The translations under genes and the position numbers were made by a program. A stretch of DNA of 64,000 nucleotides, taken from NCBI GenBank assembly GCA_963814985.1, contig CAWFFV010000013.1, positions 372,001 to 436,000 on the forward strand. Direction: 5' to 3'. This DNA is from CAWFFV01 sp963814985. GTDB lineage: Bacteria; Chloroflexota; Ktedonobacteria; Ktedonobacterales; Ktedonobacteraceae. The notes beneath the pieces were generated by a model. It was not told the DNA's origin. It ran no database searches and saw nothing but the letters and a program-made list of their open reading frames with translations. Within the stretch, counting starts at the first letter, position 1. The number at the start of each line of letters is the position of its first letter. This document shows positions 16,153-26,212 of this stretch, piece by piece.

Positions 16153-17832
16153 GTGCCATTAACTGAAGAGCAGCTCTCGAAGAACTGGTGGGCAGATGGT
16201 GATACGCCCGTTCGCGACGATTCCCGTGTCACTTATCTGGTAGACGGGCGCACTACAATGCTAACAATGTGCCGCCATTTTATTAAGGCACAACACTATA
16301 TCTATCTCGCATGCTGGGGGCTGACAGCCAGCTTTCAACTTGTGCGAGGCACAGACAGCCTTGTGGGACCTGCTGGTAGTCCAGAGCAAGAGGCACATCT
16401 TGCCGAACTGCGAGCTGAGGGATTCCAGGAAGCGGATATTGAGTTCTGGTGTAACAATGATCTCACCGTACAGTCGGTCCTGGGCTATGCGGTCAGCAAA
16501 GGCGTTGAAGTCAAAGTACTGTTGTGGAAATGCCCGGAGCTATTCTCGCATTATAGTCCACAGGCTGCCCATGACCACCTTACAGCAGTCGGTGTGACCT
16601 GTTTCCTCGATGATAGTACTCTTGATGGGTTGCGTCATCCTGCTGAAGCGCTTCACCAGAAAATCGCCATTGTGGATGGTACACATGCTTTTGTAGGTGG
16701 CATTGATCCGTTAGTTGAAAACGAGGGTGATTTCGACCGTTGGGATACTCATGGTCACTTCTTGTTGACTCCCTTACGTCATACATCTGAGAGCACCCCT
16801 CCCCATCCATGGCATGATGTTCATGCCATCATCGAAGGCCCTGCCGCTGGTGATGTGGAACTTAACTTCCGCCAGCGTTGGAATGATGTTGCGCAACGTC
16901 ACGATAAAAACTCCTTGATCATCCCACAACATCCTCTCCCGCCCTCACTGGAAAGTAATATCCTGGTACAGGTTGCTCGTACTATTCCCGAACATACCTA
17001 CAAATTCAAGCCTTCGGTCGTTCGGGGTATTGCCCAACTCTATGCTAATGCGCTCAGTAATGCCCAACAATTTATCTACCTGGAGAATCAGTACTTCTGG
17101 TTGCGTGCCTACCTTGGCATTGATGTTCCCTTCATTGGCATTGACAACCATGAAATGGAACAGAATCTCCACGAGCTGGGCGCAGCACTGCAACGTGGGG
17201 CATCTCTGGCTATTGTCTTGCCTGATCATCCTAATGTTGGCCGCGCATTCACCGATGAAGGTCTCGCACACTTGCGAGCAAAGGCACCACAGGCGGTGGA
17301 AGAGGGAAGATTACAAGTGTTCTGCCTGGCAACTTCGACTAAAGAAAGAGGACATGAACACTATCGCCCCATCTATGTTCACTCCAAAGTAGCTATTGTT
17401 GATGATATCTGGGTCACTGTTGGTTCAGCAAATCTGAATAACCGTGGGATGCGCGATGATACTGAGATGAATGTTGCCAGCCTTGATACTGAATTAGCCT
17501 ACGGTCTCCGCCTCTTGCTCCAGGGCGAACACCTTGGCCTTATCCAGGATGGTGATCTTTTTGCTATGGCCCGTTTGCTTGGCAGACAGATTCAATCGGT
17601 CGAGGAAAAAGAGCGAGGGCAACGTATACAACAAGAGTTACAAGAAATGCTCGATGATCCTTTCATTGCAATGCGTATGATGCACGAACGGGCATGGGAA
17701 AACCTCAAACGTTATAAAGCAAATCAGCCCCTGGTGGGTCACCTCTTACCATACCTGACTGCCGCAGAGGCGACACAGCAAGGACTGAATTGCCACCATG
17801 ATCACGGTTGGCTTGAAGAACCTCTTCCTTAG
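16153..17832 (+). CDS. Phospholipase D-like protein with two HKD motifs
   Basis: Members hydrolyse or transfer phosphodiester bonds through a covalent phosphohistidine formed by paired HKD motifs. Both are intact: HQKIAIVDG with His at about residue 168 and HSKVAIVDD with His at about 410, each followed by the usual Gly-Gly/Gly-Ser and Asn pattern (FVGGID, VGSANLNNRG). I chose GTG at 16153, which has AGGAGG six bases upstream, over the longer open frame from 16015, whose extra 46 residues read through C-tracts. No signal peptide is seen, so it may act in the cytosol or at the inner membrane face. Its stop overlaps the convergent glutamine-synthetase-like gene by 4 bp. Confidence 0.9.
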   Translation: MPLTEEQLSKNWWADGDTPVRDDSRVTYLVDGRTTMLTMCRHFIKAQHYIYLACWGLTASFQLVRGTDSLVGPAGSPEQEAHLAELRAEGFQEADIEFWCNNDLTVQSVLGYAVSKGVEVKVLLWKCPELFSHYSPQAAHDHLTAVGVTCFLDDSTLDGLRHPAEALHQKIAIVDGTHAFVGGIDPLVENEGDFDRWDTHGHFLLTPLRHTSESTPPHPWHDVHAIIEGPAAGDVELNFRQRWNDVAQRHDKNSLIIPQHPLPPSLESNILVQVARTIPEHTYKFKPSVVRGIAQLYANALSNAQQFIYLENQYFWLRAYLGIDVPFIGIDNHEMEQNLHELGAALQRGASLAIVLPDHPNVGRAFTDEGLAHLRAKAPQAVEEGRLQVFCLATSTKERGHEHYRPIYVHSKVAIVDDIWVTVGSANLNNRGMRDDTEMNVASLDTELAYGLRLLLQGEHLGLIQDGDLFAMARLLGRQIQSVEEKERGQRIQQELQEMLDDPFIAMRMMHERAWENLKRYKANQPLVGHLLPYLTAAEATQQGLNCHHDHGWLEEPLP

Positions 17833-19214
17833 ATCAATTCAAAGTAACGGCGGCGTTCCCAGTTGGTAACTGCTTTCTCATACTCTTTGACCTCCCAACG
17901 TCGGGTAGCGACAAAGTGCTCAACGAAGTCGTTACCCAGGTATTCCCTGGCGACTTTGCTACACTCCAATAGATCTGTGGCAACCGTCAGGTTACGTGAA
18001 AGCGGTCGAATATACCCGGACTCCATGGCTTTCGCGACCGTTGCAGTATCATAAGCATTACCATTGAGTTGCGTCAGCAATTCCAACTTATTCTCTATAC
18101 CATAGAGACCGCCTGCTAGCATCGCTGCAAAGACAAGGTAGAAGTTTGCATCCGCCCCCGGCACGCGGTTCTCAATACGAATAGCTCTTTGCCCACTGTT
18201 GATCACACGAACGGAGCAGGTACGGTTATCCATGCCCCATGAGGTATTAAGTGGTGCCCAGGTACCCTCAATGTAGCGCTTGTAGGAGTTGATCATTGGA
18301 GCATACAGTGGCATGAACTCTGGCATCGTAGCCAGCACGCCTGCCAGGAATTGCTGCATGGTTACAGACATATGCCCCCCAGCATGCTCATCCCAGAATA
18401 CGTTGTGCTCCAGGTTACGATCCCACAGACTCATATGTGAATGCCCACTACTACCATCCTCTTGATCGTTCCATTTTGCCATAAAAGTGACGGCAAAGCC
18501 CATCTGGTGACAAATTTCTTTTACACCATTTTTAAAGAGCATGGTGCGATCTGCGGCTGTAGTCAGGCCACTATAACGAAGATTCATCTCATACATGCCT
18601 GGGCCATGTTCGCGATTATAGCCTTCAATCTCTATGCCATAATCGCACATCATACGAGCAATACCGCCTAACAGATGATCGTCAGCGGTGGCCTGGCTGA
18701 TAGCATAGCAATTCGTCCCAGGATTAAGTGGGGTCAGATGCGAGCCAAAATCTTTTTCGCGCAACGATACTTGATTCTCGCGGAAATAGCGGCACTCCAG
18801 TTCTGAGGCAGCCATTGGCTCAAAACCCATGGATCGGGCGCGTTCGACCATCGTATTCAAAATATAACGTGGAGAAACAGTGATCGGATCACCGTGTTCT
18901 GTCCATACATTGCAGACACATGAGGCAACTTTCTCTTCCCACGGTACCAGCGCAAAGGTAGTGAGATCGGGCCTCATCACGATATCACCAAAACCGCTCT
19001 CCCAGTTGCTCATCTTAAGATCTGGTAGCACATTCTCTGCAATATCCCATCCAAAAAGTACATCACTTTGTGCAAATCCATCAGCTAGCGAATCAAGAAA
19101 GAAGCGAGCCGCAACGCGCTTTCCACGGTAGATCCCCTCAATATCGGGAGTACCTACCTTGATGTACTCGACTTTGTCCTCGTCAATGAGACGTTTTACT
19201 TCGGTAAGATTCAT
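17829..19214 (-). CDS. Glutamine synthetase family protein (GlnA3/PuuA-like)
   Basis: It encodes 461 residues with the beta-grasp N-terminus and the ATP-dependent ligase barrel of glutamine synthetases. The metal and substrate motifs ASELECRYF, EMNLRY and SSGHSHMSLWD are visible, and NSYKRYIEGTWAP and RIENRVPGADAN mark the C-terminal part. The sequence looks more like the divergent gamma-glutamyl-amine ligases than the housekeeping type I enzyme. It follows a nitrilase-family amidase after 43 bp and is probably co-transcribed with it. Together they could make and cleave gamma-glutamyl amides, for example in polyamine or amine breakdown; this pairing is inference. Confidence 0.85.
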   Translation of the reverse strand: MNLTEVKRLIDEDKVEYIKVGTPDIEGIYRGKRVAARFFLDSLADGFAQSDVLFGWDIAENVLPDLKMSNWESGFGDIVMRPDLTTFALVPWEEKVASCVCNVWTEHGDPITVSPRYILNTMVERARSMGFEPMAASELECRYFRENQVSLREKDFGSHLTPLNPGTNCYAISQATADDHLLGGIARMMCDYGIEIEGYNREHGPGMYEMNLRYSGLTTAADRTMLFKNGVKEICHQMGFAVTFMAKWNDQEDGSSGHSHMSLWDRNLEHNVFWDEHAGGHMSVTMQQFLAGVLATMPEFMPLYAPMINSYKRYIEGTWAPLNTSWGMDNRTCSVRVINSGQRAIRIENRVPGADANFYLVFAAMLAGGLYGIENKLELLTQLNGNAYDTATVAKAMESGYIRPLSRNLTVATDLLECSKVAREYLGNDFVEHFVATRRWEVKEYEKAVTNWERRRYFELI

Positions 19215-19257
19215 GTATTACTGTCCATCCCTTCTCGGCTGAAAATATAGGTTGCCT

Positions 19258-20079
19258 TCACAATCGGTACCTCTGGGGTTTGCGATGCTCCAGGCAAGGA
19301 ATTTGTGTACGTACACGCTCGACCTGCGCCAGGTCAATGTCCACAAGGATGACATCAGGATAATCCTGTGCCTGGGCAAGAACAAGTCCCCAGGGATCGA
19401 TGATCATTGAACGACCAAAGCAGTGTTTGTTGGGTGGGTAGGTTCCGACCTGTGCGGGAGCGACAACATAACAGAGATTTTCAATTGCCCGCGCTCGTAA
19501 CAGGATTTCCCAGTGATCACGCCCTGTATGCAGCGTGAAAGCCGCCGGGAGCATCAAAATCTGGGCACCCTGAAGTGCTAATGAGCGGAAAAGTTCGGGA
19601 AAGCGCAGGTCGTAACAGATAGCAAGACCAAAACTCACTCCATCTACTTCAGCCGTCACAATTTGAGTACCGGACACTATACGTTCAGACTCGTAATGTT
19701 TCTCACCGTTGGCAAGAACCACATCGAAGAGGTGCATCTTACGATAGCACGCAACAATCTCTCCATCTCGATTAATGAGCACAGATGTATTATAGAACTT
19801 GTCTGCCAGATGAGGATGTCGTTCGACAATACTGCCACCATGCACAATCATCTTATGCTTACGTGCCTTCTCCTGTAGCAGTTCAATGGCAGGACCAGGG
19901 ATTGTTTGTGCAACTTCGTCGAATCCTGCGTAAGGGCCGAGATATGTCCAAAACTCGGGAAGGGAGACGAACTCGGCACCCATAGAGGCGGCACGCTCTA
20001 GTGCGTACTCTACATTTACCATATTTTCGCTGAGATGATCGCGAGAGTTGAGTTGAACAACAGCGGTTCTCAAGTGCAT
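19258..20079 (-). CDS. Carbon-nitrogen hydrolase (nitrilase superfamily, Nit2/omega-amidase-like)
   Basis: It encodes 273 residues, the standard length. The catalytic triad is seen as Glu42 in LPEFW, Lys114 in YRKMHLFDV and Cys155 in AICYDLRFPE. The context RKMHLFDV and YDLRFPELFR is typical of the Nit1/Nit2 branch, which hydrolyses omega-amides or deaminated glutathione. It is upstream of and co-directional with the glutamine-synthetase-like gene. The HlyD-like gene is 101 bp further upstream on the same strand. The protein lacks a signal peptide and should be cytosolic. Confidence 0.88.
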   Translation of the reverse strand: MHLRTAVVQLNSRDHLSENMVNVEYALERAASMGAEFVSLPEFWTYLGPYAGFDEVAQTIPGPAIELLQEKARKHKMIVHGGSIVERHPHLADKFYNTSVLINRDGEIVACYRKMHLFDVVLANGEKHYESERIVSGTQIVTAEVDGVSFGLAICYDLRFPELFRSLALQGAQILMLPAAFTLHTGRDHWEILLRARAIENLCYVVAPAQVGTYPPNKHCFGRSMIIDPWGLVLAQAQDYPDVILVDIDLAQVERVRTQIPCLEHRKPQRYRL

Positions 20080-20180
20080 CTACAGGCTCCTCTCTGCGCA
20101 ACATAGAGCTTCACTGGATAGTTGCAGAGTAGCACGCGCGTGTCTTTGCCGTCAAGTATTAAGGAACATCTCCAATACGA

Positions 20181-21614
20181 TCACCAGGGTAATAAGCTGG
20201 CAGTATTGCTACCTCCGACCTGATCTACAACCACCCCGTCACCGGCGCGTAGACCAGAAATTACCTCTGTAAAATCTTCATTGCCCTGGCCCGTGGTAAT
20301 TACAATTGGAGTCAGTCGGCTGTTACGCAGTACCAACACAACTCTCCTCTGGTCCTGTATGGAATCTTGCGTTTGGCTCAGAAGTGAGTTAACAGCTGTA
20401 GAATCCACTTTTCCGGCTTGAATGGCGCTACTGGTAAAGTCGAGTGCGCTCGATGGAATCAACAAAACATCTTTACGTTGAGCTGTGATAATATTTACCA
20501 CTGCCGTCATCCCTGGGAGGAGATGGACGCCGTTGAGTGTGTTCTGATCCACCGTCAGATGGACCAGATAATTCACCACATTCGAAGTCGTTTGCCCAAC
20601 CATCTCAATAGCTGATACGCGGGCTGTCAGGACATTAGAGGGATACGAACTCACCGTGAATTGTGCTGATTGCCCCACCTGTACATTTCCAATGTCAGCC
20701 TCATTGACCAGGGCTGCAATGCTGACATGGCTGATATCAGCCAGGATCATAAAGGGGTGTGATGCTGTATCAGAATTAGCTTCTACGTCCTGACCAACTA
20801 TACCACTGATTGAGGCCACGGTCGCAGATACTGGAGCGACAAGGATCGCATTAGCATTGGCATCATCCAGATTACGCTGTGCTGCATTAAATTGTACCAG
20901 TGTCAGGTTCAGGTTACTTTGTGCCGACTTCACCTGATTCATTGCTGAATTGACCTGATTCTGTGCGAGAAAGTTCGTTGCAGAGGCCTGCTGCTGCGCC
21001 AGAGTATACTTATCTTGCGCAGTTTGCTGGCAACTGTGTAGAGAGGTCCCACTATTCCGACAGGCAGTGATATCGTTCAGTGCTTGCTTATGGGCAATGT
21101 TAACCGTTACTCCACTTGCTGTTTGCACCTTGCCCAGATTTGTCTCTGCCTGATCCAGATTTATCCGAGCTGCATCCAGAGTAGCCTGTGCCATATTTGC
21201 TGCCGTCTGGGCCACATTGGTGGTATTCAGGAGTGCAGTCTTATCAATGTTGAGTTTAGCAAGTACCTGTCCCTGCTCTACATGCTGACCGATCTGTACA
21301 TTAATCTCTCGTACCCGACCAGGGCTAAGAAAATTCATATTGTATTGCGCTCTGGCTGCAATAGCTCCAGTAGCAGAAATTTTTACACTTAAATCGCCAA
21401 TGTGGGCAACTGCTTGCATAAATTGTGCAGTTGGCCTGCTAGCAAGTTGCCAATAGCATACACCACCTCCCCAGGCAGCCAGCAGTACGATGGCCAATGC
21501 TGTGAGCCAAACACGCTGTCGACGTGATGATTTCGGTATTGTCGCCAGCAGATCTGCATCGGAGTCTTCTTTGTCCCATAAGGGCTGGAAGCTCATCTCT
21601 ATTTCTTCTAACAT
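20181..21614 (-). CDS. HlyD/RND-type efflux membrane-fusion (adaptor) protein
   Basis: It encodes 477 residues with one N-terminal membrane span (VWLTALAIVLLAAWGGGVC). A lipoyl-like half motif follows (VREINVQIGQHVEQGQVLAKLN). A long Ala/Gln-rich coiled-coil hairpin covers about residues 130-260, and then the second lipoyl half and beta-barrel (ILVAPVSATVASISGIVGQDVE). Such adaptors work with ABC (MacB-like) or other exporters, but no exporter gene lies next to it here. ATG at 21614 is used; ATG at 21596 (MSFQPLW) is an alternative. In a monoderm cell it would link the membrane pump to the cell-wall side. Confidence 0.82.
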   Translation of the reverse strand: MLEEIEMSFQPLWDKEDSDADLLATIPKSSRRQRVWLTALAIVLLAAWGGGVCYWQLASRPTAQFMQAVAHIGDLSVKISATGAIAARAQYNMNFLSPGRVREINVQIGQHVEQGQVLAKLNIDKTALLNTTNVAQTAANMAQATLDAARINLDQAETNLGKVQTASGVTVNIAHKQALNDITACRNSGTSLHSCQQTAQDKYTLAQQQASATNFLAQNQVNSAMNQVKSAQSNLNLTLVQFNAAQRNLDDANANAILVAPVSATVASISGIVGQDVEANSDTASHPFMILADISHVSIAALVNEADIGNVQVGQSAQFTVSSYPSNVLTARVSAIEMVGQTTSNVVNYLVHLTVDQNTLNGVHLLPGMTAVVNIITAQRKDVLLIPSSALDFTSSAIQAGKVDSTAVNSLLSQTQDSIQDQRRVVLVLRNSRLTPIVITTGQGNEDFTEVISGLRAGDGVVVDQVGGSNTASLLPW

Positions 21615-21777
21615 TTTGAATTCTTTCCCTCTCTCGCTGTAGAGAACGAAATCGCTACTATGACTTCTGCCAAATCTTGTGAATGCTTGCCTCCTTCAAG
21701 AAAATGCTCTACTAGTAATACTGTAACAGAGCAGACATAAAGTTCCTCTTCAGTTTATCTAGACTGCCCCAATGGAG

Positions 21778-21807
21778 TTGACAATAAGACTTAAAGCCAA
21801 GTAAGAT
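21778..21807 (+). promoter_or_regulatory. Probable promoter for the carboxypeptidase gene
   Basis: A perfect TTGACA (21778-21783) and TAAGAT (21802-21807), spaced by 18 bp, lie 96 bp before the ATG at 21903. The rest of the 21615-21902 gap is AT-rich and holds no other signal I can support. Confidence 0.5.
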
Positions 21808-21902
21808 AAAGATAATTCTCAATCATGACAATCTGTCAAGGTAAGTCATAAATAATTTGCATTACGTACGTCCGATGGTGATATCAGGGAGGGGATCGGC
21901 GC

Positions 21903-23668
21903 ATGCACAAAACGCCGCCAGAAGAAGACGAACAATCCGAGGACTCACAAACCTCCTATCCAACACAGCAGCGCAATACGGTAAAGAGGCCCAGGAAACA
22001 ACAGGCATCCTACCACAGCGACGAGCACCCTGAAATTCCTAAAGTCAGGCGTGCTTCGTTATACCTGGAGCAGAAAGATCTTTCTCCTGCACCTGCTGAA
22101 AAACAAGAGCCTGCCCCACCTCCTACGACAATGAAGCAAGCACGCGCTTTGCCTCCACCTGTATCGAAACGGGCACGTGTTTTGCCTACCACTCCATCAA
22201 AGCGTATATCTTCCTCTACCTCCCAAAAGACTCGTGTTGAGAGGATCGAAGAAGATGAGCAAGAGCAGAATAAACGCACACAGTCTAGCAAAATCCTGGT
22301 GGCACAGCGACGACGCTCGACAGTGTATGAGCCTCCGCCAACCAGCCCACGTGTACGACATAAGCGGCGAGAGATCTCTGGTCTATACCCTCTTACAAAG
22401 ATTGAGCCAAAATCAGACTGCAACCTTGATCGGAAGCATTATATTGGTCACCTTGATTCTTGTACCGCTTGTTGGCAACGCTATTAGCAACAGTACTCAT
22501 CATCCCGCAAGCATGATCTCAACGCCTGCTAATCGGGCTGGGAGTACCCCTGCGACTGTACAGATGCCCTCTGACCCACATGAAATCGTCATTACACCTG
22601 CAAATAGCGACCACCCGGCACCGCCAGTCTATGCAACATCAGCCTACCTGCTGGATGCGGATACTGGAGCAACACTTTACGCCTACAACCCTTTTATGCA
22701 TCTTCCCATGCTTAGCACAACGAAGTTGATGACGGCGTTACTTGCCGTTGAGCAAGGCAATCTCGACCAGAGAATTACTATTAATGATGCTATTGCTCAT
22801 GACATCAGCCAACTTGCTGCCGATAGTTCGCTGATGATGATCAAAAAAGGCGAGACATATACATTGCGCGATTTGCTCTACGGTTTATTGCTGGTCTCAG
22901 GAAATGATGCCGCTGTGGCTATTGCTGATGCCATCAGTGGCAATCTCAAGAACTTTGTAGCCAGGATAAATCAGCGGGCAGGTCAGTTAGGTCTGAATGA
23001 CACCCACTATATAAATCCTCATGGATTGTTAGCAACAGGGCATTTTTCCAGTGCTCACGATCTTGCGCTACTTGGCAGATATAGCCTGAGCAATCCGCTT
23101 ATTCGCCAGATCAGCGCCACGCAGCAATATCACATTACCCAGAGTCGTGATCATGCGGAGCATTTTCTTATCAATGGCAACCAGTTCCTCTGGTGGTATC
23201 CAGGTGTTGATGGTGGCAAACCAGGCTGGGATGGTGATACAAATTTCATCCAGGTTATCTTATGTACACGTAACAATCATCACTTGATTGGTGTTACCAT
23301 GCATACCAGGGATTGGTGGACCGATATGCGTGATCTTATGAATTGGGGCTTTGATACATATAGTTGGATTTCTCCATATGATGTGGATTTCCAGCACCCC
23401 ATCCCCTACGACACTGATTGGAACTACTTCTCACGGGACAAAAAGGAAAATACCATACCTACAGAGTAACCGGGGGCGTTACTACATTTATACAGGTTAT
23501 AGCATCTCTGACCCAATCCTTGCCTTTTTTGATAAAGGAGGTGGTCTGAAAAAGTTTGGCTACCCCATCGGCATGCCCGATTTGTTGACGAGTGGGAGTA
23601 TAAGCCAGAAGTTCGAGCATGCGACACTGCAGTGTGATACGACAACTAAACAGTGCAAAACGCTGTGA
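21903..23668 (+). pseudogene. D-alanyl-D-alanine carboxypeptidase with LGFP-like tail, two frameshifts
   Basis: The product is a penicillin-binding serine peptidase that trims peptidoglycan stem peptides. It has a long charged, Pro-rich cytoplasmic N-terminus, one membrane span (TATLIGSIILVTLILVPLVG) and the catalytic domain. The active-site motifs are STTK (Ser-x-x-Lys), SGN, and KPG in place of the usual KTG. The first frame change lies between about 22330 and 22390, before the span. The second is at an A run near 23440. Without it, the frame continues into ILAFFDKGGGLKKFGYPIG, an LGFP-type cell-wall-binding repeat, and stops at 23668. It precedes murT/gatD in the same direction and fits a cell-wall role. 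Confidence 0.75.
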
Positions 23669-23908
23669 GAAATATCCTTGTACCAGGGAACCACAGAGGT
23701 ATTTCTTCACAAATCCGTCTGAAAGCCCTACATTGTGCCTACATCCCTTGCCCCTTCTACGCAGGTTTGTTATACTGCAAACGAATTTCAAATGGTGGGG
23801 ATATTCTTCAGAGGCACTCAGTGAGCAGTATCTCTCTATTCGGAGGATATCCACAAGAAATGTTTTACAATGAGTGAGTGGCATCTTTAGTGATTGGTAT
23901 AATATTCT

Positions 23909-25375
23909 ATGTTAACAGAGAATACGAATACAGAGCAGGATAACAATAATGACGGTAGCAGTGTCGCGCCGACAGGGTTAGGAAAAGCACGGCTGGCTTT
24001 CGCCATATCCGCTGGGAAATTAGCTGGTGCATCGGGTCGCTTCTTCCATATTGGTGGTGGCACAAGTCTCCCAGGAATGATTGCCCGCCGCATTGACCCC
24101 AATGTTCTTAAGTCGGTGGTGGGTGCAAGCAAAGCTAAGAAGATTGTGATTACGGGAAGCAACGGAAAAACTACGACTGCGCGCATGACCGCTGCTATTG
24201 CCGATGCTAGTGGACGCCGTGTCTCGCAGAATCGTACTGGTTCCAATCTGCTGCAAGGGGTGACCTCCGTCGCTGTGAATTTCGCCGACATGTTCGGACG
24301 CCTCGATAGTGATGTGCTCCTCTTTGAGATCGATGAAGCGACTATTCCTCTGGCAGTTCCCGAAATTCAGCCGGATGTCGTTGTTATCACCAACATCTTT
24401 CGTGACCAGTTAGACCGCTATGGTGAACTTTATGCTGTCGCTAAGGCCCTCAACAGTATGCTGGAAAACTTGCCGGAGTCGGCTACTATCTTGCTCAATG
24501 GCAATGATCCACAGGTCGCTAGCTTCGGCGAGAATGCTAAAGCCAGACGAGTTTTCTTCGGATTGGAGACAATGGAGGTCGGCACACCCGTCCCTGAGCA
24601 GTCAGCAGATATTATACGCTGCATTCACTGTAACAGTGATCTGGTCTACGAAGTTGCCTACATGTCACACCTGGGTATCTATCGTTGTCCGAACTGCGGT
24701 TATACACTTCCCAAATTAGATATTGCAGTTACGGCGGTTAAGCTTGCCCCGGATGGTGAGGGGGCCAGCCATGTAAAACTACGCACACCCCAGGGTGAGA
24801 TGAAGATAGATATTCCATTACCAGGCCTTCACAATGTTTACAATGCCGCCGCCGCCCTTGGGGCTGCCATGGCTGCCGGCTTCCAGATGGACAAAGTCCA
24901 GACCGCTCTCAGTAGCGTTCGCCCGGCATTCGGACGCCTGGAGAAGATACAGGCAGGCGATAAGACCATCTACCTGACCTTTGTGAAAAACCCCACTTCA
25001 TTCAACCTGATGTTACGTCTGATTGCTCAGCATCCAGGGCAGAAGCACCTGTTATTGGCCGCGAGCCATACCGTTGTAGATGGAGAAGATTTTGCATGGC
25101 TGTGGGATGTGGAGCTGGAAGAGATGGCTCCCAATATTCTTGATGCAGTATGTAGCGGCAACAAACCTGAAGAGTTGGCGATGCGCTTGAAGTACGCCGA
25201 GGTACCCACCAGCAAGATTTCTCTTATCCATGATCGTGAAGCTGCGCTAGATGCCGCCCTCAAGAATGTTGAATCCGGTGGAACCCTCTACGTCATGAGC
25301 AGTTACACTCCAACTCAGGAGCTACGTAGGATTATGCAGAAGCGCGGTTGGGTCAAGCACTTTTGGGAGGAATAG
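23909..25375 (+). CDS. murT: Lipid II isoglutaminyl synthase, MurT subunit
   Basis: MurT is the Mur-ligase-like subunit that activates the alpha-carboxyl of D-Glu in lipid II so GatD-derived ammonia can form D-isoglutamine. The ATP loop GSNGKTTT is intact, followed by the Mur ligase middle domain (EIDEATIPL, TNIFRDQLDRYGE). An inserted four-Cys zinc ribbon is present (CIHCNSD...YRCPNCGY), as is the DUF1727 C-terminal domain. The length of 488 is slightly long because of an acidic, Asn-rich N-terminal tail. gatD follows after 5 bp. The pair is characteristic of Gram-positive-type and some Chloroflexota cell walls. Confidence 0.94.
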   Translation: MLTENTNTEQDNNNDGSSVAPTGLGKARLAFAISAGKLAGASGRFFHIGGGTSLPGMIARRIDPNVLKSVVGASKAKKIVITGSNGKTTTARMTAAIADASGRRVSQNRTGSNLLQGVTSVAVNFADMFGRLDSDVLLFEIDEATIPLAVPEIQPDVVVITNIFRDQLDRYGELYAVAKALNSMLENLPESATILLNGNDPQVASFGENAKARRVFFGLETMEVGTPVPEQSADIIRCIHCNSDLVYEVAYMSHLGIYRCPNCGYTLPKLDIAVTAVKLAPDGEGASHVKLRTPQGEMKIDIPLPGLHNVYNAAAALGAAMAAGFQMDKVQTALSSVRPAFGRLEKIQAGDKTIYLTFVKNPTSFNLMLRLIAQHPGQKHLLLAASHTVVDGEDFAWLWDVELEEMAPNILDAVCSGNKPEELAMRLKYAEVPTSKISLIHDREAALDAALKNVESGGTLYVMSSYTPTQELRRIMQKRGWVKHFWEE

Positions 25376-25380
25376 AACAA

Positions 25381-26184
25381 ATGACCGATCATGTCAAAGA
25401 CACCGGTATGACACTCAAAATAGGTCACCTTTATCCCACATTAATGAGTGTAGCGGCGGATCGTGGTAACCTTTTCTCGATTGAGAGACGTTGCAGGTGG
25501 CGTGGTATCGCCATCGAAGTCGAGCCAATTTATGTCAAGCAGACACCTGATTTCACCAGGTATGACTTGATTCTGTTTCATGGTGGAGCAGACCGCGAGA
25601 TGGAGATTGCCTCGCAGGATATCCAGGCCAAAATACCTTCGTTGCATGAGGCAGCTGAGTCTAATACAGTTTTCCTTAGCGTGTGTGCAGGATATCAACT
25701 ACTGGGGCATTACTATAAACCTTTCCAGGGACCAGAGCTTAAGGGAGTAGGTTTGCTCGATCTCTATACTGAAGGTGGTGGTGCACGCTTCATGACGCAT
25801 ATGGCACTTGAATGCGAGTTTGCGGACACGGGACTCAAGGTTCTGGTTGGCTATGAAAATCATAGCGGACGCACCTATCTTGGTTCTAAGGCAAAGCCAC
25901 TCGGCAAGGTACTGGCTGGCTGGGGTAACAATGGCAAAGATGGTTTCGAGGGGGCCATCTATAAAAATGTTTTTGGTACCTACCTGCATGGGCCTGTACT
26001 ACCAAAAAATCCCTGGTTTACCGACCTGCTAATTCAGCGTAGTTTAGAGCGCCGCTATGGAAAAGTGGAACTGGCACCCCTCGATGACTCCACAGAGAAT
26101 GCGGCCCACGCTGCGGCACTGAAGCTCGCCATGGAGTTCAAGGGTACGATGTCGGCCATTGAAGCAACTCCCTGGAAACGGTAA
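25381..26184 (+). CDS. gatD: Lipid II isoglutaminyl synthase, glutamine amidotransferase subunit GatD
   Basis: GatD hydrolyses glutamine and passes ammonia to MurT. It is a CobB/CobQ-type class I amidotransferase with the nucleophile Cys102 in SVCAGYQLLGH and the partner His203 in GTYLHGPVL. ATG at 25381 is chosen because GGAGG lies upstream and the start is 5 bp after murT; an earlier in-frame start at 25348 would overlap murT. The substrate-side motif FHGGADREME is typical. It forms an operon with murT, and the NAGPA-type lipoprotein gene follows 28 bp later. Confidence 0.94.
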   Translation: MTDHVKDTGMTLKIGHLYPTLMSVAADRGNLFSIERRCRWRGIAIEVEPIYVKQTPDFTRYDLILFHGGADREMEIASQDIQAKIPSLHEAAESNTVFLSVCAGYQLLGHYYKPFQGPELKGVGLLDLYTEGGGARFMTHMALECEFADTGLKVLVGYENHSGRTYLGSKAKPLGKVLAGWGNNGKDGFEGAIYKNVFGTYLHGPVLPKNPWFTDLLIQRSLERRYGKVELAPLDDSTENAAHAAALKLAMEFKGTMSAIEATPWKR

Positions 26185-26212
26185 TACCGTCGAGCACTAA
26201 AGGAAACTGATC

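Noticed and set aside
22010..22423. Minus-strand 137-codon ORF inside the carboxypeptidase N-terminus
   Set aside because: It is antisense to the charged, Pro-rich cytoplasmic tail and has no ribosome site or family match.
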